A stretch of 22,073 nucleotides of DNA from an uncultured Clostridium sp. (GTDB taxonomy: Bacteria; Cyanobacteriota; Vampirovibrionia; Gastranaerophilales; Gastranaerophilaceae): positions 1 through 22,073 of the forward strand of contig CAUDIU010000024.1 of assembly GCA_958449715.1 (NCBI GenBank), given 5' to 3'. Position numbers and translations under genes: made by a program. The notes beneath the pieces were generated by a model. The model was not told the origin of the DNA, made no database searches, and saw only the letters and a list, made by a program, of their open reading frames with translations. This document shows, piece by piece, positions 15,153 to 21,842 of the stretch (within the stretch, counting starts at the first letter, position 1; each line of letters starts with the position of its first letter).

Positions 15153-15198
15153 AAGTTTCTCTAAAACCATTATTAATGGGTGTTTGCTACACGCTCCC
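15153..15198 (-). repeat. Dispersed hairpin repeat, copy G, running into the coding end
   Basis: Minus-strand sense: GGGGAGCGTGTAGC, AAACACCCATTAATAATGG, TTTTAGAGAAACTT. The last block and the GGGTG core match copy B closely. The GC hairpin has decayed. The left part encodes the last residues and the TAA of the gene 15173-15514. Confidence 0.65.
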
Positions 15199-15514
15199 CT
15201 TTGTTGTTATAAAAAATTCCTTCTTCCATAACTTCTTCATAAATTTCTTCATCTTTTTTGAAACTCTCTTCTGTATATGGATATAAGTCAATGCATACGT
15301 CTAATTCAGTTTCAATTTTTCCGACAATAGGCCAAATTTGTTCTCTTTTTGATTTATCTTCAATATCAAAAAGAGCTGCAATTTCAATATCTTCACCTTC
15401 ATGCAATTCGCCGTCAGTGTGAATTCCGAATAAATACAAGCCTTTAAAATCTTTAAAGACACGATTGAAAGCAAATGCAATTTTTGAGATTACTTCATCA
15501 ACAGATTTTGCCAT
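15173..15514 (-). CDS. Nucleotidyltransferase-fold (MNT-like) protein
   Basis: 113 residues. LYLFGIHTDGELHEGEDIEIAAL (27-48 by pattern: G30, then D42-x-E44) resembles the GSxARGEAxxxSDIDL motif of minimal nucleotidyltransferases, and Asp76 in VCIDLYPY fits the third acidic ligand. The Ser after the first Gly and the second Asp of D-x-D are replaced (Ile, Glu), so activity is uncertain. No HEPN partner is next to it, as would be expected of a toxin-antitoxin pair. AAAAGGAT lies 6 bases before the ATG. It is 40 bases after hisS, probably co-transcribed. Its last eight residues (GERVANTH) are encoded by a dispersed repeat. Confidence 0.6.
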   Translation of the reverse strand: MAKSVDEVISKIAFAFNRVFKDFKGLYLFGIHTDGELHEGEDIEIAALFDIEDKSKREQIWPIVGKIETELDVCIDLYPYTEESFKKDEEIYEEVMEEGIFYNNKGERVANTH

Positions 15515-15554
15515 TTTTTTATCCTTTTAGATTTTTATATAACGTCCTTTTTGT

Positions 15555-16796
15555 CTATTTTGAAATTTTTTCTGCCACATCATCTTTGCTGATTGTTACT
15601 TGTTCAGATGTTGCAAGATTTTTGACGGAAACTTGGTTTGATTTAATTTCATCTTCACCTAAGATAAGTGCATATCTTGCGACTTTAGATGCTTTTTCAA
15701 GTTGTTTTGTGAATTTTTTATTAGCAAGATCAAATTCAACATTCAACCCTTTAGCTCTTAATTCTTGTGCGAATGCAAAAGCATCGGCAGGTGAATTTGA
15801 TACAATGTAACCGTCAAGTTTTTCAGGTTCAACTTCTGGTAATAAAGAATTTAATCTTTCCATACCCATTGCCCAACCGACAGCAGGAGTATCTTCTCCG
15901 CCAAGATTTCTGACTAAACTGTCATATCTTCCGCCGCCGCAGACTGCGTTTTGTGAACCTAAGTTATTTGATTTTATTTCAAAAACTGTTCTGTTGTAGT
16001 AATCTAACCCTCTTACAAGGAGTTTGTTTTCGACATATTTAATGTTTAATTTATCTAAGTATGATTTTAATTCACTGTAATGTTGAGCACATTCTTCGCA
16101 AATAAAATCAGATTGAATAACTTTTTGAATTTCAGGTTTTGCAAAAATTTCTTTGCAAGACTCTACTTTGCAATCTAAAAGTCTTAGAGGATTTTTTTCA
16201 TAGCGATTTTGGCAGTCTTCACAAAGATTGTCAAATTCAGGTTTTAAGACTTCTTTAATTTTATTTTTGTATTCTTCACGGCATTTAGGACAGCCCAAAG
16301 AATTTATTTCTACTTCTAAATCATTAAGACCTAATGAATTAAGATAATCGACAGCAAGCATAATAGCTTCAGCATCAGCTGTAGGTTCTTTAATCCCGAA
16401 CATTTCCACACCGACTTGGTGGAATTGTCTTTGTCTTCCTGCTTGAGGACGTTCATATCTGAACATTGGACCTTTGTACCAAAGTTTTACAGGTGCTGAA
16501 AGTCTTGCCATTCCGTTTTCTATGAATGAACGGACAACGCCTGCAGTATTTTCAGGTCTTAATGTAATAGATCTGTCACTTTTTTCAAAAGTGTACATTT
16601 CTTTGTTCACAATATCTGTTGTATCACCTACTCCACGAGCAAAAAGTTCTGTTGCTTCAAAGATTGGTGTTCTGATTTCTTTATATCCGTAGCGGGTAAA
16701 AATTTCTAATGCATTTTTCTCAAGTTTATGCCATTGACCAACTTCTTGAGGTAAAATGTCTTTTGTTCCTTTTTGTACTTTGATTATTTTAGCCAT
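15555..16796 (-). CDS. hisS: Histidyl-tRNA synthetase
   Basis: Class II synthetase that charges tRNA-His. The 413 residues carry motif 1 (YGYKEIRTPIFE), motif 2 (YKGPMFRYERPQAGRQRQFHQ, near 107-127), the histidine loop LVRGLDYYNRT (260-270), AVCGGGRYD (284-292), and motif 3 AVGWAMGMERL (305-315), then the anticodon-binding domain. The insertion domain has eight cysteines in CxxC-like pairs (169/172, 192/195, 209/214, 233/236) and may bind zinc. The ATG is preceded by a perfect TTGACA-17-TATAAT promoter ending 6 bases upstream, with no ribosome site, so the mRNA should be leaderless. Confidence 0.97.
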   Translation of the reverse strand: MAKIIKVQKGTKDILPQEVGQWHKLEKNALEIFTRYGYKEIRTPIFEATELFARGVGDTTDIVNKEMYTFEKSDRSITLRPENTAGVVRSFIENGMARLSAPVKLWYKGPMFRYERPQAGRQRQFHQVGVEMFGIKEPTADAEAIMLAVDYLNSLGLNDLEVEINSLGCPKCREEYKNKIKEVLKPEFDNLCEDCQNRYEKNPLRLLDCKVESCKEIFAKPEIQKVIQSDFICEECAQHYSELKSYLDKLNIKYVENKLLVRGLDYYNRTVFEIKSNNLGSQNAVCGGGRYDSLVRNLGGEDTPAVGWAMGMERLNSLLPEVEPEKLDGYIVSNSPADAFAFAQELRAKGLNVEFDLANKKFTKQLEKASKVARYALILGEDEIKSNQVSVKNLATSEQVTISKDDVAEKISK

Positions 16797-16802
16797 AAAA
16801 TT

Positions 16803-16831
16803 ATTATATAAATTTGAGTTGAAATTGTCAA
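16803..16831 (-). promoter_or_regulatory. Consensus hisS promoter, leaderless
   Basis: Minus strand: TTGACA (16826-16831), exactly 17 bases, TATAAT (16803-16808), then AATTTT and the hisS ATG. The expected start site is the A of the ATG. Confidence 0.85.
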
Positions 16832-16840
16832 ATAAAATTT

Positions 16841-16867
16841 AATGGATATTGAAGCGGCTACGCTTTT
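16841..16867 (-). repeat. Dispersed hairpin repeat, copy E (hairpin part)
   Basis: Minus-strand sense: AAAAGCG-TAGC-CGCTT then CAATATCC. It carries the TAG that ends the coding-like remnant 16858-16965. Confidence 0.6.
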
Positions 16868-16965
16868 TTAATAATGATAATAGGTCTTTCAAGTAAAACA
16901 GATGCGAAGGCAAAGTTTTGAGGAATTGAAACAAGTTCTGTATTACCCTGCCTGAGTGCGTTTAC
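16858..16965 (-). pseudogene. Coding-like remnant upstream of hisS
   Basis: The minus strand has an open frame of 35 codons reading VNALRQGNTELVSIP, QNFAFASVLLERPIII, then KKA and TAG in repeat copy E. Its composition looks like protein, not random AT-rich DNA. No start codon or ribosome site is present, and a TAG precedes it at 16966-16968. In the same frame upstream of that stop lie about 18 hydrophobic codons (GYILIILLLSLY). I cannot name the parent gene. It may be a gene relic or a repeat-borne frame. Confidence 0.3.
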
Positions 16966-17040
16966 CTAATAAAGCGATAACAATAATATTATTAAAATAT
17001 AACCAATATCAATAAAAGCGGTTTATGCACAGTCGTAAGC

Positions 17041-17064
17041 TATGATGGGTGAAGCGGCTACCCT
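17041..17064 (-). repeat. Dispersed hairpin repeat, copy F, holding the DUF721 stop
   Basis: Minus-strand sense: GAAGGG-TAGC-CGCTTC (one mismatch in the stem) then ACCCATCATAG. The TAG in the loop is the stop of the DUF721 gene. Confidence 0.65.
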
Positions 17065-17384
17065 TCCCACTTTTTGGGATCAAAACGTAAATCTTTTACA
17101 TTCAATTTTAGTGATTTCAAATATGGTTCAAATTTTACTAAAAGTTGAGTTTTTCTCAAGGTTAGTTCTTGTGCTACAATTGCATTTTCGCAGGCTATTA
17201 CCATAACTCCTCCGCCCATCATTGAGTATGGTTTTGATTTGCTTGCGAATTTTGTACCTGCAACTTTATCCCAGAACTTGTATAAATTGTTTCTGGTGAT
17301 AGCTTTTTTTACTTCCTTTTTGCCAAGTAATTCTTCAACGAGAGATTCGGTTGTTACAAAATCTGTATAGAGAACCTTTTTCAT
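17058..17384 (-). CDS. DUF721 / DciA-like protein
   Basis: 108 residues. The pattern LYKFWDKVAGTKFASKSKP (34-52) with Trp38, then MVIACENAIVAQELTLRKTQLLVKF in outline, matches DUF721: W..v.G..ia.......L.v...s..w.qeL......l. DciA members load or activate the replicative helicase DnaB in bacteria lacking DnaC or DnaI. There is no clear ribosome site before the ATG at 17384. The gene is divergent from the DHH phosphoesterase gene, with 35 bases between. The stop lies inside a dispersed repeat, and the final residues KKWEG abut it. Confidence 0.8.
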   Translation of the reverse strand: MKKVLYTDFVTTESLVEELLGKKEVKKAITRNNLYKFWDKVAGTKFASKSKPYSMMGGGVMVIACENAIVAQELTLRKTQLLVKFEPYLKSLKLNVKDLRFDPKKWEG

Positions 17385-17385
17385 T

Positions 17386-17413
17386 TTGAAACCAAACTTT
17401 TTTGTGCTAACAT
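17386..17413 (+). promoter_or_regulatory. Promoter of the DHH gene, leaderless
   Basis: TTGAAA (17386-17391), 16 bases, TAACAT (17408-17413) with TGC just before it (extended -10), then AATAAA and the ATG. The start site should be at or next to the ATG. Confidence 0.5.
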
Positions 17414-17419
17414 AATAAA

Positions 17420-18385
17420 ATGGATTATTCTAAATTAAATGATATCATAAAATCGTCCAAAAATATATTGATAATTTCACACGTTAACCCTGACGGAGAT
17501 ACATTAGGCTCTATGTGCGGATTGTATTGTGCAATTCTTGATAATTTCAAGAAAAAGTGCGATATGGTCGCTATCTCAAAAATTCCTGATGTGTATTCGT
17601 ATTTGCCTCATTTATCGGAGGTGAAAAATGTTGATGATTTAGATAAATCAAGAGAATATGATCTTGTAATTAATGTAGACGTTGCAGCTTTAGATAGAGC
17701 TTGTGATGCAAAAATTCTTTTTGAAAAAGCTAAATTTACCGTAAATATTGATCATCACAAAACAAATATTGCGTATGGAAATTTGAATTTTATAAATCCT
17801 GATGCAAGTTCGACAGGTGAAGTTTTGTTTGGCTGTTTTGAAAATATGAATTGGAAAGTTAATTTAGACTGTGCAATTTGTCTTTATACAGCAATATTAA
17901 CTGATACAGGCTCATTCAGATTTGATAATACAAAGCCTTCTACTTTTGAAGTTGCATCAAAGTTAGTTGAAATAGGAGTTCAGCCTTCTGATATTTATAA
18001 AAAGGTTTATGAATCAGATTCAAAAACTCTTGTAATGTTTCAGGCACATTGTATTAGCAAAGCAAAATTTTTAGAAGACGATAAGATTGCTTATACTCTT
18101 GTGTATAAAAAAGATATGGAAAAATTCTCTGCAGGTGACGACTGTATGGAGGGTTTGACAGAAAAACTAAGAGCTATTGTGACAACAAGGATTGCTTTTG
18201 TTGCAAAAGAAATGAAATCAGGCGGTACAAAGATTTCTATGCGAAGTAAATTTGCTGATGTCGCTGAAATTTGCAGTGTATTTGGCGGTGGCGGGCATAA
18301 ATTTGCTGCAGGATGTACAATTAAAGCTCCTGTTGAAGATGCTGCCAAAAAAGTGTTGGAAGAAATTAAGAAAAGGGAAATTTAA
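17420..18385 (+). CDS. nrnA: DHH/DHHA1 phosphoesterase, NrnA-like
   Basis: 321 residues of the NrnA family, which degrades nanoRNA (short oligoribonucleotides) and can dephosphorylate pAp. Metal-binding motifs are SHVNPDGDTLGS (His21, Asp25, Asp27), INVDVAA (Asp87), IDHHKTN (Asp111, His112, His113) and LTDTGSFRF (Asp162). The C-terminal DHHA1 domain has FGGGGHKFAAGC, the RNA-binding glycine motif. The length fits NrnA rather than RecJ. No ribosome site is present, and the promoter suggests a leaderless mRNA. YihY/BrkB follows 14 bases later, probably in one transcript. Confidence 0.9.
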   Translation: MDYSKLNDIIKSSKNILIISHVNPDGDTLGSMCGLYCAILDNFKKKCDMVAISKIPDVYSYLPHLSEVKNVDDLDKSREYDLVINVDVAALDRACDAKILFEKAKFTVNIDHHKTNIAYGNLNFINPDASSTGEVLFGCFENMNWKVNLDCAICLYTAILTDTGSFRFDNTKPSTFEVASKLVEIGVQPSDIYKKVYESDSKTLVMFQAHCISKAKFLEDDKIAYTLVYKKDMEKFSAGDDCMEGLTEKLRAIVTTRIAFVAKEMKSGGTKISMRSKFADVAEICSVFGGGGHKFAAGCTIKAPVEDAAKKVLEEIKKREI

Positions 18386-18399
18386 GACAAAATTGGGTA

Positions 18400-19368
18400 A
18401 TGCCCGATAAAAAGAGGATTAGAGTGGATTTTAAAGCTTTTGTAAGAGGTGTAAAAAGATTAGTTATATCTGTTATAAAAAATGATTTCTACGGCATGGC
18501 CGCAGAAATGGGCTTTATGATGGTTATTGGAATTTTTCCTTTTATGCTTTTTTTAACAGCTGTTTTTGGCTGGATGGGCAACAAGGCTTTGATGACTCCG
18601 ATTTTAAGATTTCTTGCAACGTTTATGCCTGAGCAGGCTATGGATTTGATTATGACAGTGTTATCCGAAGCTATGATTTTTTCTCATGGCCGTTTGATGG
18701 CGATTATTGGTTTTTGTGTAACTCTGTTTTTATCAACTAACGGTATTGCAGTTGTACTTAAAGGATTAAATAGAGCTTATAAAGTTACTGAAACTCGTAA
18801 CCTGATTTATACAAGAGCATTGTCTTTGTTAATGGTATTTGTTGATACTATGGTAATGTTTTTGAGTATAAACTTAATCGTATTTGGTAAAGCTATCATT
18901 AATCTTATGGTAAGTCATTTCCATATGTCGAATGGAGTTGCGATTACTTTATTGACTTTGCGTTGGCCTGTCGCATTTGCAGCTTTGTATTTGATGGCAT
19001 TTTTAAGCTATTATATTTTGCCTGATTTAAAAGGTAATGAAAGATTCAAAAGGAAAAGTGCAATCCCTGGGACTTGGTTTTTCGTAACTTTCTGGTTAAT
19101 AGGTTCTTGGGGATTTTCAATTTATGTTAATAACCTAAAAACTTACAATATGGTATATGGAACTATCGGTGCATTTGCTGTTTTAATGGTTTGGTTGTAT
19201 TACACATCTGTTTTAATTTTGATTGGGGGAGAGATAAATTCTCAGGTATATAACCAGCTTGAACGTAAGGCTCAGGAAATTCGAGATGATTTTGCAAGGT
19301 TATCTGTAATTGAAAAGATTGTTCAAAAAGTTAAAAAAACTGATGAGAAAAAAGAGATTAGTGAATAA
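18400..19368 (+). CDS. YihY/BrkB family membrane protein
   Basis: 322 residues with about six membrane segments: near 38-58, 100-120, 140-163, 183-207, 225-243 and 253-277. Family marks are the N-terminal YGMAAEMGFMMVIGIFPFM (31-49), SYYILPDLKGNERFKRK (203-219), GTWFFVTFWLIGSWGFSIYV and GTIGAFAVLMVWLYY ending in LIGGEINSQ. The family was once called ribonuclease BN in error, and its true role is unclear. Cytoplasmic ends are charged. GGGTA close to the ATG is a weak ribosome site, so coupling to the upstream gene is likely. Confidence 0.9.
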   Translation: MPDKKRIRVDFKAFVRGVKRLVISVIKNDFYGMAAEMGFMMVIGIFPFMLFLTAVFGWMGNKALMTPILRFLATFMPEQAMDLIMTVLSEAMIFSHGRLMAIIGFCVTLFLSTNGIAVVLKGLNRAYKVTETRNLIYTRALSLLMVFVDTMVMFLSINLIVFGKAIINLMVSHFHMSNGVAITLLTLRWPVAFAALYLMAFLSYYILPDLKGNERFKRKSAIPGTWFFVTFWLIGSWGFSIYVNNLKTYNMVYGTIGAFAVLMVWLYYTSVLILIGGEINSQVYNQLERKAQEIRDDFARLSVIEKIVQKVKKTDEKKEISE

Positions 19369-19408
19369 AAAAATAAGAGGTGAATTAATTTCTCCTCTTA
19401 TTTTTTTT
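19366..19408. terminator. Terminator between yihY-type gene and rseP
   Basis: AAAATAAGAGG pairs with CCTCTTATTTT, followed by a T run on the plus strand and preceded by an A run. It can act in both directions between the convergent genes. Confidence 0.85.
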
Positions 19409-19429
19409 GTGTGTTGTATAAATTAATTT

Positions 19430-20806
19430 TTATTTAATGAATAACGGTTTTACAAGTACATAAATGTCATTGAATAGAACGAATACAAGAAGAAGTATTA
19501 ATAATGAGAAAAATACCGTCATTATTTTATTTGAAATTTCTTCATCAACAGGTTTGCCTTGAATTTTTTCTATTAACAGGAATAGTAAATGTCCGCCGTC
19601 TAATGCAGGGATTGGTAAGATGTTCAAAATAGCTAAATTCATTGAGATTACTGCTGTCAGTAGTATTCCGTAGAATATGCCCTCGCTGCTTATTATATCT
19701 CCGCCCATTTTTGTGATTAAAACAACACCATGCATATTTTTTAGCGGGATTTTACCTGTAAATAGTTGTTTTAATACGATTAACATTGATTTTGTTTCGT
19801 TATATAAATAATTGTAACTTGCAGAGAAAGCTGATTTTACACCTGTGATAGGTATAAGTTTTTCTTTTCTGTCAATAGTTATTCCGATAAGCCCTTCTTT
19901 GTCTGAATAAACAGTTTTGAGTGCAACAATTTCCCCATTTCTTAAAACTTTTATATCAAGAGGTTTTTGGTTATCTGAAAGTGCGAATGCTAAGTCTTTC
20001 AAAGTAAATGTGCCGTCTGTTTCTACGAATTTTTTATCTTGAATTTTGTCACGTAGTTTTATTTGATTTTCAGAAAGTTTTACTTCATCAACTTTGTATA
20101 ATTCGATTGCATTTAAAACGTTTTTAGAAAGTTTTATTTTTTCTTCTTTTTGTATTTTTGCAGGAATTTTTACGATTAATCCTTTTGGAATAATTTCATC
20201 TTCTTTAAATGCAGGGTTAAGTTTTTTTAGTTGTTCGTAATTTTGTTCAGGTAATAATTTACTTGTTTTGCCATCAAATGATGCACTGTATAGAGCATAT
20301 AGATTTAATCCGTATTTTGAATTAATTTCGCTTCCGTTAATTTCAATGATTTTATCACCTTTTTTTAACCCTGAAGTCCATACGCTTGCTTCTTTTGGAG
20401 CTACAATGTCATTGACATAAATGTCAAATTTGCCTGACGGCATATTATGCCATAATGCAGCAGTCAATAGAACAAGTACATAGGCACAAATTACGTTTGC
20501 TATTACGCCTGCTGAAAAAATGATTGCTCTTTGCCAGATTGGTTTGTTCATTAATCTGTCAGGAGAATTTTTCGGGAGGTCAGAATCTTTGTCATCATCA
20601 GGGAATGATACGTAACCTCCGAAAAGAAAAGCGTGTACGACAAGTGTTATATTCCCGACTTTCTTTTCCCATAAAGTAGGTCCGATTGGCAGACCGATAC
20701 CGAATTTGTCAACTTTAACTTTGAATAATAAAGCTGCACCAAGGTGCCCTAATTCGTGGACTAAAATCAAAAGTCCTATTAGTAAAATCATTATGATGAC
20801 TGACAT
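19430..20806 (-). CDS. rseP: Site-2 intramembrane metalloprotease, RseP type
   Basis: 458 residues of family M50B, which cleave membrane-bound anti-sigma factors or signal-peptide remnants inside the membrane. HELGH is at 17-21, and the second zinc motif NILPIPALDGGH at 395-406 (Asp403). The core FLFGGYVSF (60-68) is conserved. A PDZ domain starts near 132 (SVWTSGLKKGDKIIEINGSE), but its second half (PLDIKVLRNGEIV, 282-294) comes after about 100 extra Lys-rich residues (about 171-268). Four membrane segments are expected. AAGGAGAG lies 8 bases before the ATG. The gene is convergent with the YihY gene and follows the speE terminator. Confidence 0.93.
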   Translation of the reverse strand: MSVIIMILLIGLLILVHELGHLGAALLFKVKVDKFGIGLPIGPTLWEKKVGNITLVVHAFLFGGYVSFPDDDKDSDLPKNSPDRLMNKPIWQRAIIFSAGVIANVICAYVLVLLTAALWHNMPSGKFDIYVNDIVAPKEASVWTSGLKKGDKIIEINGSEINSKYGLNLYALYSASFDGKTSKLLPEQNYEQLKKLNPAFKEDEIIPKGLIVKIPAKIQKEEKIKLSKNVLNAIELYKVDEVKLSENQIKLRDKIQDKKFVETDGTFTLKDLAFALSDNQKPLDIKVLRNGEIVALKTVYSDKEGLIGITIDRKEKLIPITGVKSAFSASYNYLYNETKSMLIVLKQLFTGKIPLKNMHGVVLITKMGGDIISSEGIFYGILLTAVISMNLAILNILPIPALDGGHLLFLLIEKIQGKPVDEEISNKIMTVFFSLLILLLVFVLFNDIYVLVKPLFIK

Positions 20807-20844
20807 AAATTTCTCTCCTTATTACAAGCAAACATAATATCATA

Positions 20845-20880
20845 AAAATAAAAAAGCTCCTATTGTCTAAGGAGCTTTTG
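20845..20880 (-). terminator. Terminator of speE
   Basis: Minus strand: AAAAGCTCCT-TAGACAAT-AGGAGCTTTTTT then more Ts. A strong stem-loop between speE and rseP. Confidence 0.9.
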
Positions 20881-20893
20881 TTTTTATATATTT

Positions 20894-21745
20894 TTATAAC
20901 AACTCTTTCAAGTAGTTTGGTAATGCAAATCTCGCATTATGGTAATCTTTGTTATAAATTTTACAAGTTTTTAGGATTTCTTCGTATCTGTCATCTGCAA
21001 AGTATGATAGCGGTTCTACATCAACTGAGCAGAATGCCCAAGCCCAATATCCGCCCGGGTATGTCGGAATATTTGATGTATATGTTGAGCAAATTGGGAA
21101 TACTTTTTTCAACAAATTATACATTTTTTTGATTTCTTCTTTGTTTACAAATGGGCTTTCTGATTGAGCTGCGATAATTCCGCCTTTTTTTAGAGAATTT
21201 TTTACGTTTGTATAGAATTCTTCAGTAAATAATCCTTCTCCAGGTCCCATAGGGTCTGTTGAATCGATTAGGACAATATCATATTCATCTTTTTTATCCT
21301 TAATAAATTCGATTGCATCTTCAACTTTTATTTCTACACGAGGATCAGACAAGCCGCAAGAAATTGTAGGTAAAAATTCTTTGCAGGCATCAATTACCAT
21401 TCCGTCAATTTCGCATAAAACAACTTTTTTTACTGATTTATGTTTTAGAACTTCTCTTACTGTGCCGCCGTCACCGCCGCCGATTACTAAAACACTTTCA
21501 GGGTTTTTGTGGTGCATCATAGGAATATGTGAAATCATTTCGTGATAATGATATTCATCACCTTCAGTTGTCATCATTAAGTCATCTAAAGTTAGCACTC
21601 TGCCTAGTTCTGATTCTGTTTCAAAAACTTCTACTTTTTGAAAATCTGATTGTTTTGAAAATAAAACTTTTCCTGCTTTTATTGCAATTCCGAATCCTGC
21701 AGGTGTAATTTCGTGATAATATCCGTTTTCGATTCCGTTTTTCAT
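20894..21745 (-). CDS. speE: Spermidine synthase
   Basis: Transfers the aminopropyl group of decarboxylated S-adenosylmethionine to putrescine. The 283 residues match the family: a beta-strand tentacle domain (1-60), EYHYHEMISHIPMMHH (64-79), the nucleotide-binding loop VIGGGDGGTVREV (87-99), EIDGMVI (112-118) with acidic Glu112, and the catalytic-loop DSTDPMGPGEGLF (161-173). GGAGAG sits 4 bases before the ATG. An extended -10 (TGATATAAT) is at 21774-21782. No speD is in the window. Confidence 0.95.
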   Translation of the reverse strand: MKNGIENGYYHEITPAGFGIAIKAGKVLFSKQSDFQKVEVFETESELGRVLTLDDLMMTTEGDEYHYHEMISHIPMMHHKNPESVLVIGGGDGGTVREVLKHKSVKKVVLCEIDGMVIDACKEFLPTISCGLSDPRVEIKVEDAIEFIKDKKDEYDIVLIDSTDPMGPGEGLFTEEFYTNVKNSLKKGGIIAAQSESPFVNKEEIKKMYNLLKKVFPICSTYTSNIPTYPGGYWAWAFCSVDVEPLSYFADDRYEEILKTCKIYNKDYHNARFALPNYLKELL

Positions 21746-21773
21746 TGTCTCTCCTTTTTTTAATTTTTAAGAA

Positions 21774-21782
21774 ATTATATCA
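21774..21782 (-). promoter_or_regulatory. Extended -10 promoter of speE
   Basis: Minus-strand TGATATAAT (TGn plus TATAAT), about 28 bases before the ATG. The -35 region is AT-rich without a clear box. Confidence 0.5.
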
Positions 21783-21842
21783 CAAATAGAGCAATTTTTA
21801 TTTATAAAAATTTTTATATTAAATGTAAGGGAAAATAATAAA

